A stretch of 64,000 nt of DNA from Shewanella kaireitica (GTDB lineage Bacteria > Pseudomonadota > Gammaproteobacteria > Enterobacterales > Shewanellaceae), in assembly GCF_023284045.1 (NCBI RefSeq), contig NZ_JAKIKQ010000015.1, positions 62,001-126,000 of the forward strand. Reading direction: 5' to 3'. This document shows, one piece after another, positions 43,206 to 52,849 of the stretch (its first letter is position 1; each line of letters begins with the position of its first letter). The notes beneath the pieces were generated by a model. The model made no database searches. It saw nothing but the letters and a program-made list of their open reading frames with translations, and was not told where the DNA came from. A program made the position numbers and the translations under genes.

Positions 43206-44138
43206 TTAATAAAGAATATAGGCCAGTGAACTCGAGCCAATTGCTAACCACAATAGCAAACCCAGCAGCAACGGCTTAGCGCCTGTCGCTTTCATCTTTT
43301 TTAGCGTAATTCCTGCACCAATTAAGAATAAACACACCACTAATAAGCGTTTAGATACACTAAATGCGACCTCATAAAATGGCGCGCCTTGAGGAAGCCA
43401 ATACGCAATTGCGATGGTTAAGCAGTAAAAGCCAATAAAGTAGGGGATAGTAATTTTTTTCTTATCACCACTAAAAAGTATGGCGCTAACTAAAGCGATG
43501 GGAATAATCCACAAGGCGCGTGCAAGTTTAATAGTGGTTGCAGTGGTGAGTGCTTCATTACCATAAGCGGAAGCGGCCCCAACGACTGACGATGTATCAT
43601 GTATTGCAATAGCGCTCCAGACGCCAAACTCATGTTGCGTCATCGATAGTGCGTGACCAATGGCTGGGAATAGAAATAGTGCGATGGAGTTAAGTATAAA
43701 TACCGTCGCTAAAGCGACAGCAGCTTGTTCGCTGTTTGCCTTAATTGCAGGCGATACTGCCGCAATCGCACTGCCACCACAAATAGCGGTACCAGATGCA
43801 ATCAGGTAACCCGTTTTGCGATCAAATTTCAGTAATCGAGTTAGCAACACACCCAATACTAAAGTGAAGATGATTGAACCAATAATAAGTGGTAGGTTTT
43901 CTAGGCTCACCGTAATTGCATTATCGAGCTGAATACCAAAACCCAAACCAACAATGGAAAAAGCGAGTAGCTTTTTGGTCAGTTTTGCCAGTAGTAGCTG
44001 ATCAGGTGCCCAACCTATACTGGCAAGGGTAAAACCAAGAATGAGTGCAATAGGTGATGAAATCACTGGCAACAAACACAGCAGAGCAATGATGATAAAA
44101 AGGGCGAGTTGTGATCGTGGCTGATTGAGGATGGTCAT
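43206..44138 (-). CDS. YeiH-family putative sulfate exporter
   Basis: A 310-residue inner-membrane protein with about nine to ten helices of the UPF0324/YeiH family. Conserved marks are FGIQLDNAITVSLENLP, TGYLIASGTAICGGSAIAAVSP near residue 115, and AIHDTSSVVGAASAYG near 185. Some relatives are proposed sulfate or sulfite exporters; direct proof for this subgroup is limited. No LysR regulator is adjacent, unlike in E. coli. Confidence 0.88.
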   Translation of the reverse strand: MTILNQPRSQLALFIIIALLCLLPVISSPIALILGFTLASIGWAPDQLLLAKLTKKLLAFSIVGLGFGIQLDNAITVSLENLPLIIGSIIFTLVLGVLLTRLLKFDRKTGYLIASGTAICGGSAIAAVSPAIKANSEQAAVALATVFILNSIALFLFPAIGHALSMTQHEFGVWSAIAIHDTSSVVGAASAYGNEALTTATTIKLARALWIIPIALVSAILFSGDKKKITIPYFIGFYCLTIAIAYWLPQGAPFYEVAFSVSKRLLVVCLFLIGAGITLKKMKATGAKPLLLGLLLWLAIGSSSLAYILY

Positions 44139-44520
44139 TAAATGAGTGAGCTACCGGCTGCGATTGAGCAGCTGAGTATAGCGTTTACTTTGATTTTGAT
44201 AAATTAAATACTACTTACTTATAGATTCATAAAAATTTAATCTTGGTATTCGCAATCAACTTAGAGCTTGAGCGGTTATTAAGCAGTTAAACGCAAGTCA
44301 GATCTCATATTTACTCTATGTCGCAGTTAACTTTCACTTATTTACATAGCTTGACTGTATGTTGCTTATATTTCACAGAAAATAAACCTCACTAACAAAG
44401 TGGAACTATAGCGACTTGTAATGGTAGGTAAATGATACATTTCGATGTAGATATCACTCCAGCAGCCTATCGGTTCACTCAGTCCATCAGAGTCTCCCAG
44501 TGTTCAATAGGGTTTATTTA
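44139..44520. other. Intergenic stretch without recognised signal
   Basis: About 380 bases between the divergent YeiH-family gene and the small lipoprotein gene. The sequence is AT-rich (TTGACT near 44350) but no convincing promoter pair, operator, hairpin or coding frame stands out. Confidence 0.5.
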
Positions 44521-44829
44521 GTGCTGAAATTCATCGTTATTTTTTTTTGCTGTTTTGTCAGCAGTTGCTCGTCTTGGTGGGGCGCACAAGATGTTAACGA
44601 GCAGCAGTTATATCATCGGATTAATGAGGCCTATGACTTTGAGGTGACCCATTGCGACAGTTTTGCGATGGCAAGAGGTAAAGGTCGAGGAGAGTTTGCG
44701 CTGCAAGAGGCTAAAAACCAAGCGATGAAGTACGCCGAAAAACTGAATGGAACCCACATTGTCTGGATCCATATCGATCAAGGTGAAATGGTGAAAGTGG
44801 TGGCGGTTATTTATAAATGTAAGTCGTAA
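44521..44829 (+). CDS. Small lipoprotein, DUF4156-like
   Basis: A 102-residue protein starting at GTG with AGGG upstream. The N terminus (LKFIVIFFCCFVSSCSSWW) is a lipoprotein signal, with acylated Cys in VSSC. The mature part has VTHCDSFAMARGKGRGEFALQEAKNQAMKYAEKLNGTH, which fits the DUF4156 type of small lipoprotein of unknown role. A start at GTG 44500 would add seven residues but lacks a ribosome site. Confidence 0.7.
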   Translation: MLKFIVIFFCCFVSSCSSWWGAQDVNEQQLYHRINEAYDFEVTHCDSFAMARGKGRGEFALQEAKNQAMKYAEKLNGTHIVWIHIDQGEMVKVVAVIYKCKS

Positions 44830-44853
44830 TTACCGCCGATTTTAGACAATAAA

Positions 44854-44883
44854 AAACCCTAAGTTAATACCAACTTAGGGTTT
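44854..44883. terminator. Bidirectional terminator between convergent genes
   Basis: A 12-bp perfect stem AAACCCTAAGTT/AACTTAGGGTTT with a 6-base loop. It has an A-run on its left side, so it serves gor on the minus strand and the lipoprotein gene on the plus strand. Confidence 0.88.
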
Positions 44884-44906
44884 CATAAAGTATTTAAAAT
44901 AATAGC

Positions 44907-46262
44907 CTAACGCATGGTAACAAACTCTTCGGCGCCAGTTGGGTGTATGGCGACAACTGCATCAAAGTCTGCTTTAGTTGCGCCCATCTTCATGGCCACA
45001 CCAAAGCCTTGTAGAATTTCATCCATACCAAAACCAATACCGTGGATACCGACAACAACTTCATCCTCACCAGCACAAATCAACTTCATTTTGCAGGCTT
45101 CACGATGTGCGGTAATAGCGGTGTACATTGAGGTAAAGCCTGAGGTGTAAACCTTAATGTTATCTTTGCCAAATTGTTCTTCTGCTTCCGGTTCAGTCAG
45201 TCCCATAGTGCCAATAGGTGGGTGGCTGAATACCACTGTTGGAATAACGCTGTAATCCATCTTGGCATTTGGCATGTTGCCAAATAAACGTTCTGATAAC
45301 AGGCGACCTGCTTTCACTGCGACAGGGGTAAGTTCTACGCCACCTTCCATGATGTCGCCAACGCAATAAATGCCTTTAGCGGTGGTATTTTGCTGCTCGT
45401 CGGTGACCACATAACCTTTTTCATTAAGCTTAACATCAGTATTTTCAAGACCAATGTTGCCGGTAGAAGGTGAACGACCTATGGCCCAAATTAAGCTATC
45501 TACGGTAATGCTGTCGCCGTTTTCAAGTTCTAGTGTCAGGCTATCATCGGCATTTTTAACTACGGCTTTTGGAATGCTGTGGGTGTGTAATGTCGGCCCA
45601 TTGATTTTCATCGCTTCCACTAAAGTGTCAGTCAAAATCGGATCGAAGTTACGCAGGGGAGCATGTTTGCGTACTAATAAGTGAGTTTCGCTACCTAATG
45701 CATGTAATACGCCGGCAAGTTCAACGGCAATATAACCTGCACCTACAACGGCAACACGTTTCGGCTGTTCACGTAGCGCGAAGAATCCATCTGAATCAAT
45801 ACCGTATTCAGCACCTGGGATATTTGGAATCGTAGGGGCTCCGCCTGTCGCGATAAGGATATGATCGGCAGTATAGTGCTCACCATTGACCTCAATAGTA
45901 TTAGCGTTAACGAACTTACCGTAACCATTTAGCAGAGTGACATTATTGCTGGCAAAACCACGTCCGTAAGCATCATGGATTCGGCCAATATAGGCTTCGC
46001 GGTTATCAACTAATGTGTTCCAGTCAAAGTTATTAACGGTTACGTCAAAACCATAATCTTTAGCGAATAGATGCATAGATTCGGCGACATGAGCGCCATA
46101 CCACATCACTTTTTTAGGTACACAGCCTACATTTACGCAAGTGCCGCCAACGTGTTTTGCTTCAATTACCAATACTTTTGCGCCGCGCATTGCTGCACGA
46201 TTACCTGAAGCGATACCGCCGCTACCAGCGCCAAGACAGATATAATCAAAATGTTGAGCCAT
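44907..46262 (-). CDS. gor: Glutathione-disulfide reductase Gor
   Basis: A 451-residue flavoenzyme that reduces glutathione disulfide with NADPH. The FAD motif is YICLGAGSGGIASGNRAA and the redox-active disulfide is GGTCVNVGCVPKK. The NADPH-binding Rossmann stretch is VAVVGAGYIAVELAGVLHALG, and the C-terminal catalytic His-Glu pair lies in IHPTGAEEF. The ATG at 46262 with GGAG upstream is the best start. All catalytic residues are present. Confidence 0.96.
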   Translation of the reverse strand: MAQHFDYICLGAGSGGIASGNRAAMRGAKVLVIEAKHVGGTCVNVGCVPKKVMWYGAHVAESMHLFAKDYGFDVTVNNFDWNTLVDNREAYIGRIHDAYGRGFASNNVTLLNGYGKFVNANTIEVNGEHYTADHILIATGGAPTIPNIPGAEYGIDSDGFFALREQPKRVAVVGAGYIAVELAGVLHALGSETHLLVRKHAPLRNFDPILTDTLVEAMKINGPTLHTHSIPKAVVKNADDSLTLELENGDSITVDSLIWAIGRSPSTGNIGLENTDVKLNEKGYVVTDEQQNTTAKGIYCVGDIMEGGVELTPVAVKAGRLLSERLFGNMPNAKMDYSVIPTVVFSHPPIGTMGLTEPEAEEQFGKDNIKVYTSGFTSMYTAITAHREACKMKLICAGEDEVVVGIHGIGFGMDEILQGFGVAMKMGATKADFDAVVAIHPTGAEEFVTMR

Positions 46263-46601
46263 TTGTATCTCCAAAAAAGTAACTTATTGAGGATCAAAAG
46301 CGAATAAGACTGAGGCTTTTGTTCCTGTGTACGACGGATGCCAATATTTATATGACTAATTTAGAATCGAAAAGATTCACATCGTCCCAAATTTTTATAG
46401 CTTGTCGAATCTAGATGCAGCCATTGTAGAGCTAAATATTTATTTGAACCAGAGCAAATATTCTAGCGATAGACTGTGAGCTTGCTAACTTATATTGGGA
46501 TGAATGTTGTCTATTTCAATCTTCGACCATCAAGCTTAACTCATCGAGTAACAGTTTAGACCTGATACTCGTCTGAGAACTTTCAGATCCCTTTTCTCAG
46601 G
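46263..46601. other. Intergenic stretch upstream of gor
   Basis: About 340 bases between gor and the next minus-strand gene's stop. It contains small hairpins such as GAATC-GAAAA-GATTC near 46365 and a GAACTTTCAGATC segment, and presumably the gor promoter. I see no recognisable operator or gene. Confidence 0.5.
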
Positions 46602-47069
46602 TTAGCGTCGATATTGGCAGCTATGATGATCACTGGGGTTGGGGCCTTCTACACCACACTTTAAGCATTCCCATTCATCTTGCCTTACGTTAAGTTCTTG
46701 CTGCTGATGTTGATTACGGTGATTTACACCTAGTCTAAGTTGTTTCTCTAGCAGTTTCATACGGCCATTAAGCCAGCGACAACCCGCGTCATTGGCCACG
46801 TTTTTTCGACTTGCAAGCTGTTGTTTACGACTGATCTTTTTGTATTTAGGTTTAGGCTTGGATTGAGGTGTTTTGCTGTTATGACTGGTGTTTGCTGGTG
46901 GTGGAGTTGAGTAACTCAAGGCCGTTTTGTTTTGGGTCGGTATTGCCAACGGCTGGCCTTTATCGTCCAGCACTGCGCCTAAAGGCAAAGTGGAGGAATC
47001 ACTCGCTATGGCGTAAGGGCAAAGAAGTAGTAAAAAAATGATGATGACGCGATAAAAGGTGAGTAACAT
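46602..47069 (-). CDS. Hypothetical secreted basic protein
   Basis: A 155-residue protein with an N-terminal signal peptide (FYRVIIIFLLLLCPYAIA) and a basic, Lys/Gln-rich middle (SKPKPKYKKISRKQQLASRK). Four cysteines lie in the last 50 residues (GCRWLNG, ECLKCG and SCQYRR). A family is not recognised. The likely start is the ATG at 47069 with AGGACAAGGA upstream rather than one near 47111. Confidence 0.65.
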   Translation of the reverse strand: MLLTFYRVIIIFLLLLCPYAIASDSSTLPLGAVLDDKGQPLAIPTQNKTALSYSTPPPANTSHNSKTPQSKPKPKYKKISRKQQLASRKNVANDAGCRWLNGRMKLLEKQLRLGVNHRNQHQQQELNVRQDEWECLKCGVEGPNPSDHHSCQYRR

Positions 47070-47189
47070 TCCTTGTCCTCTGAGTTGTATTGCATCTGCA
47101 ATCCTTTGCAAATGACAGTGTTGCTATTTTTGCGGCGTATTAACGCTGCAAAAACAACTATAGCTCAACTAAATGGGATGGGAGGTTAT

Positions 47190-47975
47190 TTAAAAGCTCC
47201 AGCTAAGGTGCATGCCAGCGTAAGTTTCATCTAAACTGCTGGTATTTCCGTTTTCTCTCGCTTCAAGTTTAATATCTTCTTGGGCAATGCTGTGGCTTAT
47301 GTGCCCAGATAGTACCCATTGATTAGGCAGTTGGTACTCAGCCTCAACGCCAAACTGGAAGTGGTTGGCGCCGTCATGTTCTTCTGTCACGTATTGAAAG
47401 TCGAATCCTTGGGTTACGTAAGGTGTCACACTCAAACTTTCGGTAAGCTCCCAATTGCTATGTAAACTCACTTCTACAAAGTAACCTGCAGCTTCCGTTG
47501 AGTAGGTGTAGCTAACTGAAGGCACTAACCAATCGTATTTGCTGTATTCAATGGTGCTAAACAGTTCATTATCATGGGCACGCTCATCACCATAAAACTC
47601 GAGGCGTTGATAGCCGATGCTACCGCTTAAGTTTTCAGATAGCTCGAAACCGTATTCTAGGCCGAAGTTGTACTCTATGTAGTGTTGGCTGTCCCCACGG
47701 CCAACAGTAACATAGGCATTTAGATTGTCCTTTTGTACTGAGGCCGTAGCCCAGTATATGCCGCCCTTATCAAGGTTATCGCGGCCTTCAGATATATATT
47801 TTGAGTCCCAACCTAAGTCGAATAATGCTTGAACTTCGCCACTATCATCTAACGGCAGTTTTTCCATTATCTTGGTACTGTGGGAGTCATCAATATTCGG
47901 AGATTCGTCAGCAAAGATAAAAGTAGAAGTCATTAGCAATGGCATAGCAATGGCAATTTTAGAAGCATTATTCAT
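47190..47975 (-). CDS. Putative outer-membrane beta-barrel (TorF-like)
   Basis: A 261-residue secreted protein with a signal peptide over about residues 1-22. The mature part opens with the DLGWDSKYISEGRDNL pattern of TorF-like/Gcw_chp putative porins. It then shows regular alternating strands and ends in a terminal Phe (MHLSWSF), the usual barrel insertion signal. It probably forms a small barrel in the outer membrane; the substrate is unknown. It stands alone. Confidence 0.75.
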   Translation of the reverse strand: MNNASKIAIAMPLLMTSTFIFADESPNIDDSHSTKIMEKLPLDDSGEVQALFDLGWDSKYISEGRDNLDKGGIYWATASVQKDNLNAYVTVGRGDSQHYIEYNFGLEYGFELSENLSGSIGYQRLEFYGDERAHDNELFSTIEYSKYDWLVPSVSYTYSTEAAGYFVEVSLHSNWELTESLSVTPYVTQGFDFQYVTEEHDGANHFQFGVEAEYQLPNQWVLSGHISHSIAQEDIKLEARENGNTSSLDETYAGMHLSWSF

Positions 47976-48250
47976 GGCAAAACTCAGTAATTTGGCGAAA
48001 GGATAAAATCCCGTTCATGATAGATTCAACGCAATGAATGTAAATGATAATAGGTTGTATTTGCGAAGCGCTTTGCAATACTAATATTGGCTGTTATCTG
48101 TACTAAAAAAATTTGACTTTAGTCAAGGTAAAGCGGTTTTTTAGCTGTTAGGTGATAGGTTAAATGTAACTATTGTTACGAATGCAATTGAATATTGGCT
48201 TACTCACCCTCATCTCTTTATCTATCAACATAGAATGTTAAGGACTCACC

Positions 48251-50290
48251 ATGAGCAACCCCTTATTAAAAAGCGCTAAGCTTCCTCCTTTTTCGAGTAT
48301 CAAGCCAGAACATATTCAGCCCGCTGTCGAGCAGGGGATTGCCAACTGCCGAGCCAAAATCGATGAAGTACTGCAAAACACTGGCACTTTCACTTGGGAC
48401 AACTTAGTGGCTCCGCTCGACGATGTTGATGATGAGCTTGGTAAAATCTGGTCACCTATTTCTCATATGAACTCTGTCGTTAGCAATGATGAATGGCGCG
48501 CAGCCCATGATGCTTGTCTGCCATTGCTCTCTGAGTACGGCACTTTTGTGGGTCAACACCAAGGGTTGTACCAAGCTTATAAGTCGCTGGCTGCATCAGC
48601 CGAATTTGCGAGCTACTCACAAGCGCAAAAGAAGATGATTGAAAACAGTCTGCGTGATTTTGAGCTATCAGGCATTGGATTAAGTGATAGCGACAAATTG
48701 CGTTATGGCGAGCTAGTTAAACGGATGTCAGAACTTACCAGTGGTTTCTCTAACCAACTACTCGATGCGACCCAAGCGTGGAGCAAGTTGATCACCGATG
48801 AGACAGAGCTTAAAGGTTTGCCTGAATCAGCCATAGCGGCAGCGGCCGCTATGGCTGAAGCTAAAGAGCAACAAGGCTGGCTATTTACCTTAGACTTCCC
48901 ATCTTATCTACCTGTAATGACCTACAGTGAAAACCGTGAGCTGCGTGAAGAGTGTTATCGCGCATTTGTCACTCGTGCATCAGACCAAGGCCCTAATGCG
49001 GGTGAGTTTGACAATGGCCCCTTGATGGATGAGATTTTGGCTTTACGCCATGAACTTGCCAACCTTTTAGGTTTCGACAGCTTTGCCGATAAATCTCTTG
49101 CCACAAAAATGGCAGAAACGCCTGCGCAAGTATTGGCATTTTTGACCGAGCTTGCTGCTCGTTCAAAGACCCAAGGTGAGACTGAGCTTAAAGAATTAAA
49201 ACAGTTTGCAGCGAGCGAATACGGCGCGACAGATTTGGCTGCTTGGGATTTGAGCTTTTATGCTGAAAAGCTTAAGCAACACCGCTATGAGATCTCTCAA
49301 GAATTACTCCGTCCATATTTCCCTGAAGACAAAGTGTTGTCAGGGCTGTTCTATACTGTTTCACGCTTATTCGGTCTTAAAGTCGAAGAGCAAAAACAGT
49401 TTGATAGCTGGCACGATGATGTGCGTTTCTTCCATATCAGTGACAGTAGTGGCGAGCATAGAGGCAGTTTTTATTTAGATCTTTATGCCCGTGAAGGCAA
49501 ACGTGGCGGCGCATGGATGGATGATTGTCGCGCACGTCGTGCAACATCAGCTGGTCTACAAGATCCTGTGGCTTACCTAACATGTAACTTCAATGCACCC
49601 GTTGCGGGTAAGCCGGCGCTGTTCACTCACGATGAAGTGACTACCTTATTCCACGAGTTTGGCCATGGTATTCACCATATGTTGACCAAAATTGATGTAG
49701 GTGGTGTATCTGGTATTAGCGGTGTGCCGTGGGATGCCGTTGAGCTACCGAGTCAGTTTATGGAGAACTGGTGTTATGAGGAGGAGGCGTTAGCTGAGAT
49801 CTCTGGCCATTTTGAAACAGGTGAGCCATTACCCAAAGAGATGCTAGACAAAATGCTGGCGGCGAAAAACTTCCAGTCGGGCATGATGATGCTGCGCCAG
49901 CTTGAATTCTCGCTGTTTGATTTTAAGATGCATTTAGAATTTGACCCAGCTGCAGGTGCGCAGATCCAAGAAAAGCTTAATGAGATTAGAGATTTGGTTG
50001 CTGTAGTGAAAGCGCCTGATTTTAATCGCTTCCAACATGGTTTTGCACATATTTTTGCTGGTGGTTACGCGGCGGGTTATTACAGCTATAAGTGGGCTGA
50101 GGTGCTATCCGCCGATGCTTTCTCACTATTTGAAGAGCAAGGGATCTTTAATGCTGAAACAGGCAAACGCTTCCTTGAAAATATTCTTGAAATGGGCGGT
50201 AGTGAAGAGCCGATGGAGCTATTTAAACGCTTCCGTGGGCGTGAGCCGAAAACGGATGCGCTGCTAAGACATAGTGGTATTAATGGCTAA
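48251..50290 (+). CDS. prlC: Oligopeptidase A PrlC
   Basis: A 679-residue zinc metallopeptidase of family M3, a cytoplasmic enzyme that clears peptides including cleaved signal peptides. The metal site is FHEFGHGIHHML near residue 470 (His-Glu-x2-His), with the third ligand Glu in PSQFMENWCYEEEAL. Length and both ends match E. coli PrlC. A short AGGACTCACC ribosome site precedes the ATG. A weak hairpin terminator follows. Confidence 0.96.
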   Translation: MSNPLLKSAKLPPFSSIKPEHIQPAVEQGIANCRAKIDEVLQNTGTFTWDNLVAPLDDVDDELGKIWSPISHMNSVVSNDEWRAAHDACLPLLSEYGTFVGQHQGLYQAYKSLAASAEFASYSQAQKKMIENSLRDFELSGIGLSDSDKLRYGELVKRMSELTSGFSNQLLDATQAWSKLITDETELKGLPESAIAAAAAMAEAKEQQGWLFTLDFPSYLPVMTYSENRELREECYRAFVTRASDQGPNAGEFDNGPLMDEILALRHELANLLGFDSFADKSLATKMAETPAQVLAFLTELAARSKTQGETELKELKQFAASEYGATDLAAWDLSFYAEKLKQHRYEISQELLRPYFPEDKVLSGLFYTVSRLFGLKVEEQKQFDSWHDDVRFFHISDSSGEHRGSFYLDLYAREGKRGGAWMDDCRARRATSAGLQDPVAYLTCNFNAPVAGKPALFTHDEVTTLFHEFGHGIHHMLTKIDVGGVSGISGVPWDAVELPSQFMENWCYEEEALAEISGHFETGEPLPKEMLDKMLAAKNFQSGMMMLRQLEFSLFDFKMHLEFDPAAGAQIQEKLNEIRDLVAVVKAPDFNRFQHGFAHIFAGGYAAGYYSYKWAEVLSADAFSLFEEQGIFNAETGKRFLENILEMGGSEEPMELFKRFRGREPKTDALLRHSGING

Positions 50291-50308
50291 GCCGCAGAGT
50301 AATTGAGG

Positions 50309-50340
50309 AAAAGGCGCTTTGAGTGCCTTTTTTATTTTTA
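50309..50340 (+). terminator. Terminator of prlC
   Basis: A short stem AAAAGGC/GCCTTTT with a 9-base loop followed by an interrupted T-run, about 19 bases after the stop codon. Confidence 0.7.
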
Positions 50341-50495
50341 CCAATCCAATCGATATGATGAATTAAGCAAGGCTCCCGCTTTTCAATTTAAGGCGTATAG
50401 AGCAAAAATTTGGAATTACTTCATGGCTTGTCATCTGGTATGACCTTTGGTAGCCTGCCCGCTGTTATTTATCAAGGATGTGGGTTTAGCAGTAA

Positions 50496-51026
50496 ATGAA
50501 TCTCTATTTTAGGCTTTTTTGGTTGTTTGCTTGGCGCGTACGTCATTGCAACAAAATTGATTTTTTAGGTAAAAGCACCCTGAGTTACCGCGCGCTTCCT
50601 AGCGATTGCGATATCAACTTTCACTTGACCAATTCACGTTATCCAGCGTTTATGGATCTGGCTCGAACCTATATGCTGTCAGAAATGGGACTACTAAAAC
50701 GTTTCTTAAAGCTTGGTTGGATGCCGATTATTAATGCGGCTGAATTTACCTATATTCGCGATATTAAGCCTTTTGCCAAGTTCGACATTGAAAGCAAGAT
50801 GGTCGGCTGGGATGAAAAGTACTTCTATGTTGAGCAGCGTTTTGTTAGTGAGCGAGGCTTACACTGTATTGCCCATGTTCGCGGCGTATTTGTTTGCAAG
50901 CGCAAGCAAGTCCCTATTTCAGCCATGTTGGAAGAGATAAAGTTTAATGCTGCACAGCCAGAACTACCCGCAGAAGTGCAAAAGTGGAAAAGCTTTTTAC
51001 AATTGAAAAAGCAGCAGAACACATAG
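50496..51026 (+). CDS. Thioesterase-like (hotdog fold) protein
   Basis: A 176-residue protein. The region YRALPSDCDINFHLTNSRYPAFMDLARTYMLSE resembles 4-hydroxybenzoyl-CoA thioesterase/THEM6-like proteins, which have a hotdog fold and hydrolyse acyl thioesters. The first 25 residues are hydrophobic and aromatic, so it may associate with the membrane. The substrate is unknown. It converges with the glutathione transferase gene with 5 bases between stops. Confidence 0.8.
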   Translation: MNLYFRLFWLFAWRVRHCNKIDFLGKSTLSYRALPSDCDINFHLTNSRYPAFMDLARTYMLSEMGLLKRFLKLGWMPIINAAEFTYIRDIKPFAKFDIESKMVGWDEKYFYVEQRFVSERGLHCIAHVRGVFVCKRKQVPISAMLEEIKFNAAQPELPAEVQKWKSFLQLKKQQNT

Positions 51027-51031
51027 AGCTG

Positions 51032-51658
51032 TTATGCCTGACGTGCAAGCGTCAGTGCGACTTCCTCTTGCACCTGATTAATAGCTCCGCGCAATGTGGC
51101 TTGGATCCAGTAACGACCTAAATGCTCATAGTCGAGTAAATTGAATTTGGTTTCTAATGATAGTAAGCAAGGGATGGTCGCGCAGTCGGCAAGACTAAAA
51201 CTGTCGCCGCATAACCAGTGATTAGTGGCAAGACGTCTATCAAAGCTGTCTAAAGTTGTCAGTAACTCATTCTCAAGCTGCTTGATTCTTAACTGGTTGT
51301 TTATATTTTGACGCTGGGCGCTCTGCCAATTATCGATAACCTTGTCGAGGCGTGTATCACTGAGCCTGTCATAGAGGCGCACTTGCAGTGCATCTGAGGT
51401 GGCAGATGGAATTAGTTGAGTACCTTGATCGATAGTCGCATCAAGATATTCTATGATAACACTCGCATCAGGGATTATTTCTCCGGACTCAATTCGTAAT
51501 GTCGGCAGGTAGCCAGTCGAATCTATTCGCTGGAATTCGCGCCTTGCATAGGGATCCGTAAGATCAATGATATGCGGATAGAAATGAGCTTGTTTTTCAT
51601 AAAGGGCGATGAGAACCTTTTGTGATTGTCGTGACAGTGGATGGTAATACAGATCCAT
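51032..51658 (-). CDS. Glutathione S-transferase family protein
   Basis: A 208-residue protein. The N-terminal thioredoxin-like domain (MDLYYHPLSRQSQKVLIALYEK) contains the usual Ser/Tyr region and GYLPTLRIESGEIIPDASVIIEYL, which holds the conserved cis-Pro and Asp-Ala-Ser glutathione-binding pieces. The C-terminal helical domain has NHWLCGDSFSLADCATIPCL, the common N-capping motif. The substrate is unknown. The ATG at 51658 is preferred over a TTG at 51676. Confidence 0.87.
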   Translation of the reverse strand: MDLYYHPLSRQSQKVLIALYEKQAHFYPHIIDLTDPYARREFQRIDSTGYLPTLRIESGEIIPDASVIIEYLDATIDQGTQLIPSATSDALQVRLYDRLSDTRLDKVIDNWQSAQRQNINNQLRIKQLENELLTTLDSFDRRLATNHWLCGDSFSLADCATIPCLLSLETKFNLLDYEHLGRYWIQATLRGAINQVQEEVALTLARQA

Positions 51659-51815
51659 ACTAGTTACTGGCTCCAATCGAAAGTTATTGGGTTAACTCTA
51701 GTTGCTAAATGGGTTCACCACAATGTGCGGATTTTGCCGTCTAAGTGCCGTACGCGAGTGTTATCTTGATAAAGCAATGCCGTTCAGCGGGTTAGTAATA
51801 ATTAAAGGAGTAATA

Positions 51816-52505
51816 ATGAGTCGTATTGAAAAATTTGCATCAATCTATGAGCGAGCAGCAGAGCGAAAAGGTGGCCCTGAAGGGCTTGAGCTGTTGATGT
51901 CCGCTAGCCTTGAAGAGGATGAAATCGGTCAATACAAAGATGCACAGCTACTCTCTGAAATGAGCAAAAAGGTATTTCAAAGTGGCTTTGTATGGCGAAT
52001 TGTTGAGGCCAAGTGGCCGGCTTATGAAAAAGTATTTTTCAATTTTGAGCCTTTTAAAGTACTGATGTTATCTCCTGAGCAGCTGCAAGATAGAGCGAGT
52101 GATGCCACGCTTATTAGACACTTAAAGAAAACCATGGCGATTTACGACAACGCCCATATGGTGAACGATATCGCCCGCGAACATGGTAGTTTTGCCGAGT
52201 ATTTAGCGAGCTGGTCAAGTGAAAACATTACCGGGTTATGGGCTGAACTTAAGCGTAAAGGTAACCGCCTTGGTGGTAACACTGGCCCTTACTTTTTACG
52301 TGCAATCGGTAAAGACACATTTTTATTGACGGGTGATGTGCAGGGATACTTTAAAGCACATCATTTAATTGACTACGGCTTTAGCTCGAAATCAGGGCTA
52401 AAACAGGTGCAAACGGTGTTTACTCACTGGCAGCAAGAGTCGGGACGTAGCTTGGCAGATATTAGCCGAATTTTGGCTTGTAGCGTTGGGGACAACCGTA
52501 TTTAA
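51816..52505 (+). CDS. DNA-3-methyladenine glycosylase I-like protein
   Basis: A 229-residue protein of the TAG (alkylation repair glycosylase I) type. The conserved region SEMSKKVFQSGFVWRIVEAKWPAYEKVF is near residue 48. LKRKGNRLGGNTGPYFLRAIGKD and the later YGF are typical of the family. These enzymes remove 3-methyladenine from DNA. The ATG at 51816 with AAAGGAG upstream is chosen; a longer frame from 51702 lies in the upstream non-coding part. The key catalytic residues are only partly obvious, so activity is likely but not proven. Confidence 0.8.
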   Translation: MSRIEKFASIYERAAERKGGPEGLELLMSASLEEDEIGQYKDAQLLSEMSKKVFQSGFVWRIVEAKWPAYEKVFFNFEPFKVLMLSPEQLQDRASDATLIRHLKKTMAIYDNAHMVNDIAREHGSFAEYLASWSSENITGLWAELKRKGNRLGGNTGPYFLRAIGKDTFLLTGDVQGYFKAHHLIDYGFSSKSGLKQVQTVFTHWQQESGRSLADISRILACSVGDNRI

Positions 52506-52849
52506 CTTCGCAGAATCTAACAGTTTGCTGGATGTTTTCTTTTTGCTGGGTAAGTTGATTTATTGTTAATTTCCACTATCCAATGTCAGCTAATCTACAC
52601 TTAGAGCTAATAGGCTAGCTGTAACTGCCATTTTGTTTACATTTTTGAAACATATGTGGCTGATTTAGCGCAGAAATTCTTATCAGCTTACAATTTAAAC
52701 TGGTATATCTGCTTGTTGACAAGCCGACATTATGAGATAAAGACTCGTTAAATCAATAGACAAAAAATTATGCTTTCAAAGCTTAATTTGACGGCATTTT
52801 GTGCTTTAAACGAATCAATTACCAAGTAGATGGCCTTATAGGAGTTCTC
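52506..52849 (+). promoter_or_regulatory. Intergenic region before RND efflux operon
   Basis: About 345 bases without a gene. A promoter candidate is TTGACA at 52716-52721 with TAAAGA at 52738-52743 (16-base spacer). No regulator gene of TetR or MarR type is adjacent, so control of the pump is unclear. Confidence 0.4.
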